From positions 545,242-609,241 of the forward strand of contig JAFBJZ010000413.1 in the NCBI GenBank assembly GCA_016785225.1: a DNA stretch of 64,000 bases, in the 5' to 3' direction. The notes under the pieces are model-generated. The model worked only from the letters and a program-made list of their open reading frames with translations, searched no databases and had not been told where the DNA came from. Numbering within the stretch: position 1 is the stretch's first letter; every line of letters starts with the position of its first letter. A program made the translations under genes and the position numbers. This DNA comes from Psettodes erumei. Lineage: Eukaryota > Chordata > Actinopteri > Pleuronectiformes > Psettodidae. Shown here piece by piece: positions 13,319 to 25,545 of the stretch.

Positions 13319-14801
13319 TTCTTTTAATGTAGGGTTAGAACCTCAAAAGAAACAAATGAATAAAAAATCAGAATTTATTTTTGAACTGGAATCAAACCTG
13401 CATAGATGTTCCTTTTCTGAGGCACATCTCCCGATGATTTATAGAGGAGAATGACTGAGATGATAAACCTCCTTTACGTAACTCCCTGGGACTTGGTGTG
13501 AGGGACCTGGCAGAGTGGGCATAAGGCAGGTTATTGTGGGTTTTATTGATTCGAAACTCAGCAATTGTGAATGTGTTGTTTGTGTTTCTTCATAACTTAA
13601 TTGTCACGGTTTAAAAGAAAAAAACTTCAATCAACTCATGTAATGAGCAGCTGAGCCTTTGTGACACCCCAGGGCTCAGTTCAGCTGCAGGATGCATTAT
13701 GTGCTGCATGAGCAAGTGCTGCATGTGTAGTCTAGCTACTGGATGCAGTTTGCCATTCTGTCAGTAGGGAACTGCATGACTCAAATCAACTCAACCTGTA
13801 AAGTGTATGCCTCAAATTCCAAATTGATACACTCACTGCATCAATGTGCTGTAGATAACACTAAATAAGCTTATAAGGAGAACAATATGCCAGGCATGAA
13901 GTCAGATTTGTTGCTGAAGAATAAAACAAATATGTTTTAATTTGACACATTTGTGTGAATGAATTGTTTGAATTACAGATGTGCTTTGTATTTGGATGAT
14001 TCTGCTTTCCTCATGACCATCATGTTTATGTATTGTGTGATAATTGTGGTTTTAAGGTGGAGAGAGCACATCTGGTGAACGAGCAGAAGCCACAGTAAGA
14101 TTAATCTAATATGACAAAAAACAAGAACAGCTCACATACTGATTTTCCCCCTTAGAAGTATAATTTAAGAAATAAGAATTTATCACGGCTTGTTGTAGTT
14201 TTTGGAGTTTACCACCCAAATATTCAGCAGACTTTGATTTGAGATTTTAGTTAGTTTATATCTTTCATAGTTGAAAAGGGTTATTATAGGGTAGTTATGG
14301 TTCACTGAAAGCACAAATAACTCATCATTACATGTTAGACAATGTTAATATCCACTTTTCACTTTATTTACCGAAATATCTGGTCAATGTTTTCATAAAA
14401 TCTGCACCTCAAACATTTGAAAGAACCACACAGTCTGCAATTTAAAATAAAAATAAGTGCAATAAAGAAAAAAATAGGAATAACAGCTGATTGGCAGTTG
14501 GCTTAGTATCTCATTGTCATTGATACAATGTACGAAGCAAATGTTATGACACTTAGGAAGGCAAGGTATCAATACAATGTCTCTGGAAATGAACTCTACT
14601 GTGCTGCAGGAAAGGTATCCTCAGTTTTGTAAACATTTACATTTGTCTTACACTGCATGTGGAACAGAACAACAATCATTAAAACCTTTTGCAATATTAC
14701 TTCTTCAAAAGAACTCATTTAGTCACCTTTTTTTTTTTTTTTTAGAATTTTATAATATGAACATAATGTACAATTGGAAGAGGTACTATTTCTCAACTGC
14801 A
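13319..14801. other. Intergenic sequence between ginm1 and katna1
   Basis: AT-rich. No gene, RNA gene or clear repeat recognised. The two genes converge here. Confidence 0.5.
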
Positions 14802-14807
14802 TTTATT
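14802..14807 (-). terminator. Candidate katna1 poly(A) signal (AATAAA)
   Basis: TTTATT on the plus strand reads AATAAA on the minus strand, about 100 nt downstream of the katna1 stop codon. Position and orientation fit a short 3' UTR; usage is inferred. Confidence 0.5.
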
Positions 14808-14905
14808 TACCTAATAGAATGAAGATACCCTTCTTCCATTCCTTCTTTCCTTTTACCTTGATGACACAGCCAACTAGTTACACATTCAGACACAGAAGAC
14901 TTTTT

Positions 14906-17900
14906 TCAGCAGGACCCAAATTCTTCAATCCACTTTTCATGCTTCTCCAGGTCAGCTGCAGACACGGATTTGGATACTTTCTTCAGTGCTGACTCAAAGT
15001 CCTCCATGGTGGTGGGCATGTGCATCTCATCCCGGGAAATGTTGCGTATCTCCTCTGGTGTGAGGCCCTCGATTCTTCGCCTCATGGCCATCAGAGATGC
15101 ATCCCTGCAAAATCAAATAAGTTTGTTTCACCACTCTGAGCATAGATTTCAATAAGTCAGTGGGGGTGAACAGCAGGACTGCAGCTCCTGTTGATCCTCT
15201 TTGATGTGTGCAAAAAATAGTCAACTTCATTCTTAAGAATGGCTTGACCTGCAGACATTGGTGATATCAGCTCCTGAGTAACCCTCCATCTGCTCTGCGA
15301 TCTTGTCCAGGTCCACGTTGCTGGCCAGCTCCAGTTCCTTCAGGTTAATCCTGAGCAGCTCCACTCGCCCCTTGGCTGCAAACACAGAGGTGTCAGTAAG
15401 TGGAATGGACAGGAAGCTCCTTTTTTCTGCCCACATACACCAACTAGGTGATGCATATGTTTACAAGAGCCACAGTCAAGAATGGACTGGACTACTGATA
15501 GGGCAACACAAAAAAATTGCAGCTGCTCCTTTCAGTTATTAAAGGTGCAATTGACATTAAATTATATTTATGTTTGAACCTTTTCCCTAAACGTGTTTTC
15601 CAGAAGTTGAATAATAATACAGACTGGATTGAAGTCCACTTCCAACTAATCATGTTTTGTAGTATGTATGTAAGACTACATTGCCATGCAATAAAAAAAC
15701 CAAAAACAATCACTATACTTGAAGGCAGAGGGATGTAGATCCTCTTTTCAAGTCGTCTCCTCAGTGCTTCATCAATGTCCCAGGGGAAGTTGGTGGCAGC
15801 CAGGACCATCACCATCTTTGATGGGTCATCATTTTCTGACACGCCACCAACACCTGCACAACAGCAACAAGTGTAAAACAGCTCTGAAAACAAGTCAGAA
15901 CACCATGTATATCCAGAATGCTGGAAAATGAATACATTGCAAGACTTGGTCATTAAATCTCTGATCAGTTAGTCTGCATATAAGATGGTATCGCTGGTGT
16001 TGTACCATCCATCTGAACCAGAAGCTCTGCCTTGACTCTTCGGCTGGCCTCATGTTCCTCTGAAGTCCCTCTGCGGCTGCACATGGAGTCGATTTCATCA
16101 ATGAAGATAGTAGTGGGAGCATAAAAATGTGCCTGCATGAGTACAAACACAATGACTGACAACATGTCAGATAGTGTATACCAGTTCTTACTGCCTAAAT
16201 GTAAAAGAATCAGAAAAAGTTGGTCTAATAGGAGCATTTTTCAGTTTGGGCTCCGACACAAATAATGAATTGAGAAACTGTGTGTACATAATATGTGTGA
16301 ACAGTGTGCTACAGTTTGTTAAGTTATTCTTGTGCTTTTTCCTTTTTACACTACATCGCAGCTGGACCCCTGTGCAAGACAGACTACATCTGAAGATAAG
16401 TACATACACTGTGTGCTTTGAAAGCTAGATTTAAGAATGGAGATGTCACATCACTCTATTAAATTACCAACTTTGTTCCCTCATTTGGTTTTCTTCTCAT
16501 CCTATATTGTGATGCCCCAAACAGTGGCTGCTGCTGAGGCAAGTCACCACCGCCTGGTGACCAGTAATCTACAAATGCCACCAAATGGCAACCCACTGGA
16601 TTGTGAACTGCTGTTCTGAGCCTCAAATTTGATGATTTGGCTGCTGCCATCATAGTTTTTTTGAAGCCGGACAATACAATATTTAGATGACAGGGTGGAT
16701 CTGACTGTTGAGAATGATACAGACTATGTGATGAAATGATGAAATGAGTAACAGGTCACTGTAATACCTGTCAATCACACTGTAGTCACACCCCAAAACA
16801 TCCCCTGCTTTTCTCAACTTTTGTACTTTTCTCAACTCTACTTGTTTACCTTGAACAGGAGCCTACATGATTACACAAGCAGTCATTAAACCCAAACATG
16901 TAACAATGCTTAGAATGTGACAACAAAATGAATGCGTGCTTACCATTTCGAAAAGAAGGCGAACCAGCTTCTCTGATTCCCCTCTGTACTTGGAGGTGAG
17001 AGTGGATGAGGAAACATTGAAGAATGTGGTTCTGCATTCGGTGGCAACTGCTTTGGCCAAAAGTGTTTTCCCTGTGCCCGGAGGTCCCACCATGAGCACC
17101 CCCTAAAGTAAGAAAAAAGTTCCATGTAATACTAATACATATAGGCATGTTCCCACTACAGGAGCTACTTCCTGGTAGCTCAAGCAGTTCTCCATGCGCC
17201 ATTTCCCCACTGGACCCATTGAGTGACGTACTAATTTTTGGCTGTTTCGATCTTAATGTAATTCTGAGCACGCCTGAGAAGAGCAGATTTGTCCACAGGG
17301 AGCTGAGATGGTAGCAGTGTTGTCTGTTGTGTTAGCATATAAGGTGAATTATACTTTCTTTAGTGATGAGTGATGACTGATGTGACTGGTGCTTGTTTTC
17401 TTTAACTCCCGCACGAGGTAACCACCAATCAGCATCAAGCACCGCCCAATGGTCTTTCAGGGCAGCAAAGAAGTGCCCATAATTTATTTCTGCCCAAAAA
17501 AGACCCTGTAAATTGTCTGCACGTGTCCGTTTCTTTGGTGGGGACAAGCACAAAGGCCCCTCTGTAACAGCCCTGTAGTTCCTGCATTGGGAACAGACCT
17601 TATGGCAGTAGAAACCAGCCTACCATCACTTAAATCAGTACCTTCCACGGTCTTCGAATGCCTTTGAAAAACGCTGGCATCCACATTGGCAACACAACGG
17701 CTTCTTTCAGGAGTTTTTTTGCATCTTCCAAGTCTGCAATGTCATCCCTGCAGAAACAGATCAAAAAGAGATTGCACTACACAGTCCAAAAGACAGCTGG
17801 TAATCATGCCTGAAAAAGTATGTAGTGCTGGATAAACCACACACTACCTACATTTATTCAAAAGGTATGCATTGGTATCTTGAAAGGAGTGTTTCTAACA

Positions 17901-20452
17901 TCTGGGTGCTATTTTTTATAACCATATTTAAAGGACAGTGACTTAAAATTACTACTTAGAGAAACTCTCCTTAATGTACTGTACAAACCAAAGAGGCAGG
18001 AATTTCTTTTGATTTTTATAACCTTGCAAGCTGCTGGATTTCTCACAAGTGTGAAACTAGTTTTCCAGGCTACAAACTATCTCCCTGAGGTTTGGACCAC
18101 TCAGTGTCTTTTGAGGGAGAAACTACTGGCAAGTGTCACAACAGGACGAAACAAATGCTCATTAACAATAATGCCGGCTCCTAAAGGGGTTAGCTTGGAT
18201 GCTGCTGTAGCATCATTATATTGAACCCAGAGAGTATTTCCTCACTTAGAGAAGAAAAAAGAACTACTTTGAAGAGTTTTCTTGTAGAAAAGGTATTTTC
18301 ACTCTCCTCTTGACTGGCTTTGAGTTACTGTAACAGATGGTGCATCGTCTTTCCTTTTCCAAACCGTTTCCATCGAAGCCTTCCCAGATGGCTCCCCATA
18401 ATAATCCATCTGGTGTACTAGATAACCCCTTTTAGCGGGTTGTGGCAGGCTACATTTGGCTGTGGGTCTTTTCCCAAAAATCACATCTACTAGTTGTTTA
18501 AGTTGTGGTGCAGCATCAGGTGGTTATCATGAATGAACACTGTATGAATGTGATTTTTCTCCTACTCAAGGACTGATATGGTTTTATCTCTGCCTAGTAT
18601 GGAGACAGCGCTTGTAAGATGCCATGAATATTCAAGAATCACACGCCTCCTCCGCAGAAATCAAGCCTGATCACCTGTGAAAGCTTACCATTTGACGTTT
18701 GGATTCTGAGATATAATATCTCTCTCCAGAGCTTCCACGAGATCTTTGTCATATCCCGTCCCATCAAACTTTTTCGCTTCTTTCTCTTGGACTTCTGCTT
18801 TGTTCTGAAAGGTGGACAAAACAAATCATTACTGCTCCCTGAATGGGTCCAACATGCTCTATTTGCTCCCCAACAAAAAAAACTGGTAAGACAGGCTACA
18901 TGTGGCTGGAGGAACAAAGGCAGCAGGTGGATACTGTTTAACCAACAAGACAAAAAGTTGTGTTTGAATATGTAATGTAATGTAACGTAGGAACAGCTGG
19001 TACCACCAACATGTTGTTCACCTTATCGTCCTTTGGTTTGCTGGCAGCCTCCTTTGCCTCTTTGGTCTCCTTCTTTTCTTTGCCTTTAGGGGGTCTGCTC
19101 CTGTCTCCATTGGCCCCACGGGGTGAGTGTCTCTGCTGGGCCCTCACAGCCACACTCAGGCGGTTGTTGGGGGGCTTGCTGTCTTTATAAGGGTTAGCAG
19201 GCCGCCTGACAGGACAAGGAGAATGTCTGTGGAAAAAGAAAGAAAAAAGGACATGGAGCTATTAACATCTGAATGATCATACCTGCAACATCTGTGAAGC
19301 TGTGGTGTTCTCCATTCAGGAGCACTGGTACCTGCTGCTGCCCTCTGTCAGAACAGTCAGGTTCTGTAACAGCCGCTTTTCTCAAGCCATCAGACGACTG
19401 AACTCTAAGAAACCCTTACCAGAATATATGGACCAGACCTCATTACGTGGATTATATCCACTGTTTACATGCTGCTGTTTAATTATTCATTGTGCAATAC
19501 ATTTTAATATATTATTATGAACCAATACTTATAAGCATTTGTTAGTTTTTAGTAGTCACTTTTAAATCTGTTTATACAGACAGATATAGAACTACATATA
19601 TAGGGTACATATATCTGGTTACATGTATACATGGACTATGTGCAAAGAGAAGAAGAAGAAAGAAATATCACAGCACTGAAGTGTAAACACCATAAATTAC
19701 TGCATAAACTACTTCTCAGTGTGTAGGCTTGTCCTGCAACTATAAAATAAACCATCAATAAATTCTTCGTAATCCCCTGGAGGCTTATAAATGAGCCAAA
19801 AGACCAAAGCCCAACAATCAAAGAGGCAGTGTTCACAGACCACTTTGTTTTAAGAGGGCAGAGCAGGAACAAAGCAGGCTCACATCGGGGACTCAAGTTC
19901 TTTAATCTCAATCATATGACTACATCAGGTCCATTGTTCATGGCCAAATAGCTTATACAACCCCAGACCAAAAATTAATCAACAGCAAAAGTGAACAGTG
20001 AATTATAGAGTTTGGAAGGTATAAAATTTGAAAAAAAGCATGACAATATAAGTTTTATGAAAACAACAAACTCCAATACCTCTGCTCCACGTGTACAGGC
20101 CTTATTTCACAGTCGTCGTGGTTACTGGACTTAGCAGGTGTGGTGTCCAGCTGAAAGTTCTCAAGAGTGGACATTATATCCTGAACCTGTCGGTGCTCCT
20201 CGCTAATTTCTTGCCACAACTGAGAAACAAACAGGAACATCAGCAAAGCCTCATTGCCTTGTTGAAATGGTCTGTTAAGATATTGTTTACCTGCTGCCAC
20301 CTCTGCTGAAAACTGCTGTCCCGCATGGTGTGCACATGAATTTTGATTTGTTCCAGCAGCCCATGGTAGAGAACGCTGGCTGAGTTGTAGTTTCCCAGCA
20401 GGGCGTATTCGCGGGCCAGCTTTACATTCTCGCTGATTTCTCGGAGACTCAT
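14906..20452 (-). CDS. katna1: katna1, katanin p60 ATPase subunit A1
   Basis: AAA ATPase that severs microtubules, as a hexamer with katanin p80, at centrosomes, spindles and in neurites. Ten exons: 20291-20452, 20080-20219, 19022-19226, 18689-18804, 17642-17747, 16944-17102, 16006-16132, 15719-15853, 15249-15375 and 14906-15104. They sum to 1476 nt, or 491 aa, the same length as human KATNA1. The MIT domain is at 1-75 (ISENVKLAREYALLGNY). A basic low-complexity linker follows (about 100-170). Walker A is GPPGTGKT at 249-256 (Lys255). Walker B is IFIDEID at 305-311 (Glu309). Next come the sensor and arginine-finger region LRRRLEKRIYIPLPS and a VPS4-type C-terminal helix ending in FGSC. The N-terminus MSLREISENV marks it as KATNA1 rather than KATNAL1. 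CATGGCAG immediately before the ATG looks like a splice acceptor, so a 5' noncoding exon probably lies upstream. Confidence 0.97.
16545..16815 (+). repeat. Dispersed repeat, copy A (katna1 intron 6)
   Basis: A diverged copy of the sequence at about 21410-21665. Shared landmarks in the same order are ACCCACTGG, TTTGATGATTTGGCT / TTTGGTGATTCAGCT, GCCATCAT, ACAGGGTGGA, GATCTGACTG..GAGAATGATAC and CCCCAAAACATCCCCTGCTT. Family not identified; no coding content. Confidence 0.7.
17143..17605. mobile_element. Probable non-autonomous DNA transposon (MITE-like), katna1 intron 5
   Basis: The ends are inverted relative to each other. The left end reads TGTTCCCACTACAGGAGCTAC. The reverse complement of the right end reads TGTTCCCAATGCAGGAACTAC, with 4 mismatches in 21. 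There is no open frame of note between them. No clean target-site duplication was found, so the superfamily is undecided; hAT or PIF/Harbinger type are options. Confidence 0.5.
19290..19400 (+). mobile_element. LINE ORF2 3'-end fragment (CR1/L2 type), katna1 intron 2
   Basis: A short plus-strand frame reads LLLPSVRTVRFCNSRFSQAI then RRLNS, which matches the conserved C-terminal block of fish CR1/L2-group reverse transcriptase proteins (LLPSGRR..R...NSF..QA.R.LN). Only the extreme 3' coding end is present, as expected of a 5'-truncated LINE insertion. The noncoding tail may extend to about 19600. Confidence 0.6.
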
Positions 20453-21409
20453 GCTGCCATGGAGATAGAGAACACTTCAGCCCACCACGCAGAAAAATAT
20501 ATTATATTATATTCCAGTAGCTGACTTCTTGTGCCACTAATCACCTAAGTAAACATATCTCGCAATCAACTTAAGCATGATCACAATTTCTTTGTGACAA
20601 AAATGTTGTGTAGCTTTTATTCAAACCATGTATATGGCACTTTAGGTAGGGTTATAAGAAAATGAAATATTTTGGAGATATAAAAATGAAGTGGATATGC
20701 AACCAATGTTAAGAACACGCACAATCGTAATGAATTAGAAAGTTAGATTGGTGGTATAGCCTGAAATGAGCAACAAGCATTTGATCTTTGGTGCATGTGC
20801 GAATAACACCAACATAGGCTTTATCCACTGAGGTTTTTTAGCATGTCATCACGCATCAACAGTTTGGTTTCTTTCCCCAGAAAAAAGATACACTTTTGTT
20901 TTTTTTACACTTTTACATACACTTTTTTCCCCCAAACAAAACAGAAAAAATGGCCATGTGACACACTTTTACATTTGGATGAGTCGACTTGGCAAGAGGA
21001 ACTGCATGATCTTTTCTACTGTGTCAGTTTGTTTTTGGAAAGGTAGAGCCTGAGAAAAACTCTGCATGTTTGGAAACAAGCAGCAAAACAAAACCTGGAT
21101 CAGGGATCATTTTCCTAGTTGTGATTAATTCAGTGCTGGCCATTTTGGTAGAGACTGATTATCTCAGTTATGAATCTGTATTTTCTTTATAGTTGGTATA
21201 ATAAATCTTACTTAAATCTTACTAAATGTGCTTAATGATGTTCACTCAAAGAATATGTGTACTGGCATATGCTAGCCATATGCAATTTCTTTAAGGCTAC
21301 TAAATTATTGTCCCATTTGTATTTATTGAAACCATTTCGGTAGACATATCATTTGTTGTTGATAATGCTCAGCTCTGTCACTCTGCTGTATTATTTAGAC
21401 ATGGGCCAA

Positions 21410-21665
21410 CCCACCATGACATCACCCACTGGTTTGTGAGCTGCTATTTTGAAGCCTTGAATTTGGTGATTCAGCTACAGCCATCATGGTTTTCTGAAAC
21501 CAGAAGTAACCATATTTGGACAACAGGGTGGAGCTGGAGAGGAGCGAGGGATGGATCTGACTGCTGAGAATGATACGGACTGGGTGATGGAAATGATAGA
21601 TGTGTCACTGTACTACCCGTCAGCCATACTGTAGCCATGCCCCAAAACATCCCCTGCTTTATCAT
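21410..21665 (+). repeat. Dispersed repeat, copy B
   Basis: Partner of the copy at about 16545-16815. This copy is longer in the middle: a block around GGTGGAGCTGGAGAGGAGC is absent from copy A. Both copies are in the same orientation about 4.9 kb apart, one inside katna1 and one upstream. Confidence 0.7.
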
Positions 21666-21908
21666 CTTTTTTCTTCTAAATCAGACCATAATTTACCAAA
21701 TGAACATCATGTTGTGTTGAAGAAGAGTTGAAACATAAACTCAGTATGAAAATGTTTACTGAAGTCATAAATCCAGTGAGAAGTAGGCTAATAAAATAGA
21801 CTTCTATACAAACCAACAACCCTAATGGCCATTCAATAGAATACAGGTTTAATTCACTTCTGCACTGGCTTCATTTTTCAGACCAGAAAGCTGCATCCAT
21901 TTTCACGA

Positions 21909-21913
21909 TGATG

Positions 21914-21953
<40 letters not shown>
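21909..21953. repeat. ATA microsatellite
   Basis: About fifteen uninterrupted ATA/AAT units. Long pure repeats like this are usually polymorphic. Confidence 0.95.
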
Positions 21954-21956
<3 letters not shown>

Positions 21957-24322
21957 TTTGCTTATGCATACACACTTGTGCCATGGGCCTTGATGGGGTT
22001 CATGCTTGTTACTGACCCTGCAAAAACACTGCCAAAACTTGTCTAACACTGGTAAGGCAGAAGCTGAGGATGTGGTTTCACATCATTTCATAAGTTCTGA
22101 ACCCAGGGGAAATTGATGAATCATGTATCTGACATTTGTTTTGCAGCCATTTTTGTCTTCATCTTTTTTGAAAAATGCATTGATCCAATTCTATACATCA
22201 CTAGTGGCACATAATGACGTTATAATCCACTTTACAAATCAAATTCAGTACCGCCGATGCTAGTTTCACTCATTCCGTCACAGTGGGCCGCCTGCATTTA
22301 TTAATAGTAACCAATAAGTTGGCGCTTTGCAGTGTTTATCTACAAAAGGTATAGACCAAATAGCGACAAATGTATCCTAATGTTGGAAGAAAAACTTTTT
22401 GTGAAACTGTGAAGATGCATCGTTTCCAGTTAAGCTACAATAAAATCTGAACTGTTATGGAAACCCTTTAATAAACCTCTTCATGCTGTTAATTTGTACC
22501 CTTACGCTGTGCTATTGTCGGATCATCACACAGCAAGGGAAAAGCATAGAAAGCCACAACGTGTATACAGTCGTTCGCGTTATCTTAGTACTAGATATAT
22601 AAGATCCGCGTGCAGTGTTAAAGTATTTTCCAAGTTTTCTGAACTATAAACAAACAGGGCGGCTGTTGCTGCTCACGCTCTTACTCCATTAAGTGTCGCC
22701 CAAATTAATCGCACGCTTGTGTCAAAACGCGACATGTCAGTCTCCATTTACAGATATTACGTGTGGCTTCCCCGTGTACCGTGTAAAATATTAGAATCCT
22801 GGACAATATTAGAGCCCTGGACAAAATCGCTACATTTAGGCTACATGGCACAGCGTTGACGGTACTACGAGTGCAGCCTTCACTTTGAATTTCAAGTCGG
22901 GTGGTTGGTTTCCCCTTTCTCGTACAAGCAAAAGTAGAAACGCACTATCTTCACAAAACTCGACGAACACAACTGTAGACATATGATTTATGCAGGTTGA
23001 TACGTCAGATATAATCAAATCCAGCTGTGTTAGGTTTATACTCAACTTTTCAGTTGAACACACGCAGAGTCCTCCCAGCAGCTGTAACGACGAGTTCCGC
23101 TGTGGCAGTTCAAACACTGGCGACTTAACAACGACAAAGGCTGCGTTAAAAAAGTAAAAGTCTCCTTTCCTAACCACTTCTCCTTGACCTCAATGGAAAA
23201 CGTCATGAGGTCCAGGAAAGTTGTCATGGAGAATTCACAAAGACTTAAGAAATGACAATCGCAGTGGTTAGAGAATCCGACTGCACTTACACTAGGCTTT
23301 TTTTTTTTTTTTTTTAAATCAACTTTATTTACAACGGACAATACGTTCAGTGACAAATGCAATGCTGTAGGGCTACAGTTCATGGACGATTCAGGATCAC
23401 ACTTCCTTAGAAAATGTGTTCAGTTTATACACAGTACGTACATTTGACCATTAATTACTCTTATGACGTAACAATAAAAATAATAATATGTTAAAAAGTG
23501 AAAACAAAAACCAACAAGCTTGGGACGTTGAAATAATAACACGAAATATATTAATACAAATAATGTACAAATAGAGAACAATAATTAAATACAAATAAGA
23601 AAAGGAGCAAGGGATCAGATATATAGACATAAATGTGCCATGAAACTTCCTGGCTGGCTTCCTGGATTTACAACAGGGTTTATGCTAGCAACAGGATGGC
23701 CAATGTCGATGACTAAAACAGATGTTACAAGTAATAAAATGAAAAAGAAAAATTACATGTTCTGTATCAGACGCCATTATGTTTCAGCTGGGTTCAGCTG
23801 TGTTGTGATCCCTGGTGATTAGGTAGCCGCTGCTCGATGTATGAAACCAAGGTTGCGAATTCCAGAAAATGGCTCAAAATCAAATCAAAATTGATTGAAA
23901 ATAAAATTTTATTGAATATCTATTGTCCCTACCCCTTACACAGAAAACAGAATAAAGACTGGTAGAAAAAAAAATGTACCCCATAAATCCTAAATTTTGA
24001 GGCTATAACTTGGTTGGAACCCATTCATTCTGAACTTTTTTACGAGCGCCCCTACACTAAATGGACATTCAGAGAGTGAGAGTTCGCCTATAAAAGTTTC
24101 TCGAGAAAACTTCCACTCTCCAAACTTCAGGGTTGAGTGTGGGGACTCACAAGATATTCTAGGAAGAATGGTGGCTTATGGAGCTGCCGTTACAAAATAT
24201 AATGTTTATGGATGTTGTAACTGTGGAATTTGAGAGCAATAGGTTAATCCACTTGTCCACTAGATGGCACTGTAATCTTCAATTGTGACCTGAAAGGTTA
24301 AGCACACAGTTGAAGTGAGATA

Positions 24323-25545
24323 TACGCTCACCGGCCACTTTATTAGGTACACCATGCTAGTAACGGGTTGGACCCCCTTTTGCCTTCAGAACTGCCTCAA
24401 TTCTTCGTGGCATAGATTCAACAAGGTGCTGGAAGCATTCCTCAGAGAGTTTGGTCCATATTGACATGATGGCATCACACAGTTGGCGCAGATTTGTCGG
24501 CTGCACATCCATAATGCGAATCTCCCGTTCCACCACATCCCAAAGATGCTCTATTGGATTGAGATCTGGTGACTGTGGAGGCCATTTGAGTACAGTGAAC
24601 TCATTGTCATGTTCAAGAAACCAGTCTGAGATGATTCCAGCTTTATGACATGGCGCATTATCCTGCTGAAAGTAGCCATCAGAAGTTGGGTACATTGTGG
24701 TAATAAAGGGATGGACATGGTCAGCAACAATACTCGGGTAGGCTGTAGCATTGCAACGATGCTCAATTGGTACCAAGGGGCCCAAAGAGTGCCAAGAAAA
24801 TATTCCCCACACCATTACACCACCACCACCAGCCTGAACCGTTGATACAAGGCAGGATGGATCCATACTTTCATGTTGTTGACGCCAAATTCTGACCCTA
24901 CCATCCGAATGTTGCAGCAGAAATCGAGACTCATCAGACCAGGCAACGTTTTTCCAATCTTCTATTGTCCAATTTCGATGAGCTTGTGCAAATTGTAGCC
25001 TCAGTTTCCTGTTCTTAGCTGAAAGGAGTGGCACCCGGCGTGGTCTTCTGCTGCTGTAGCCCATCTGCCTCAAAGTTCGACATACTGTGCATACAGAGAT
25101 GCTCTTCTGCCTACCTTGGTTGTAACGGGTGGTTATTTGAGTCACTGTTGCCTTTCTATCAGCTCGAACCAGTCTGGCCATTCTCCTCTGACCTCTGGCA
25201 TCAACAAGGCATTTCCACCCAGAACTGCCGCTCACTGGATATTTTTTCTTTTTCGGACCATTATCTGTAAACCCTAGAGATGGTTGTGCGTAAAAATCCC
25301 AGTAGATCAGCAGTTTCTGAAATACTCAGACCAGCCCTTCTGGCACCAACAACCATGCCATGTTCAAAGTCACTCAAATCACCTTTCTTCCCCATACTGA
25401 TGCTCGGTTTGAACTGCAGGAGATTGTCTTGACCATGTCTACATGCCTAAATGCACTGAGTTGCCGCCATGTCATTGGCTGATTAGAAATTAAGTGTTAA
25501 CGAGCAGTTGGACAGGTGTACCTAATAAAGTGGCCGGTGAGTGTA
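24323..25545 (-). mobile_element. Tc1-like DNA transposon, first family
   Basis: Terminal inverted repeats lie at 24323-24353 and 25515-25545. Thirty of 31 bases match (TACGCTCACCGGCC against TACACTCACCGGCC, continuing to TTAGGTACACC), each bounded by TA as expected for Tc1/mariner insertion. The single transposase-derived gene inside is on the minus strand and broken. The ends are clear; the element should be non-autonomous. Confidence 0.93.
24357..25395 (-). pseudogene. Tc1-like transposase, inactivated
   Basis: Transposase that would bind the element's ends and catalyse cut-and-paste through a DDE/D triad. The coding remnant starts at the ATG at 25395 with a helix-turn-helix region (MGKKGDLSDFEHG). 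It meets an in-frame TAA at 25261-25263 (codon 45). A frameshift follows near 25200-25240, after which a long open frame runs to 24357. That frame still carries the catalytic-core landmarks WSDESRF, VMVWGIFS, QQDNAPCH and SPDLNPIEHLWD, so the three acidic residues remain. The stop and frameshift separate the DNA-binding part from the catalytic core. No intact copy is in this window. Confidence 0.92.

Larger units (their letters stand above)
20453..24322. other. Intergenic region upstream of katna1
   Basis: No coding exon recognised. It should hold the katna1 promoter and a noncoding first exon, but I cannot place them. The stretch 22550-23200 is somewhat richer in CpG than its surroundings and is the best candidate area. 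A dispersed repeat lies at 21410-21665 and a microsatellite at 21909-21953. Confidence 0.45.
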
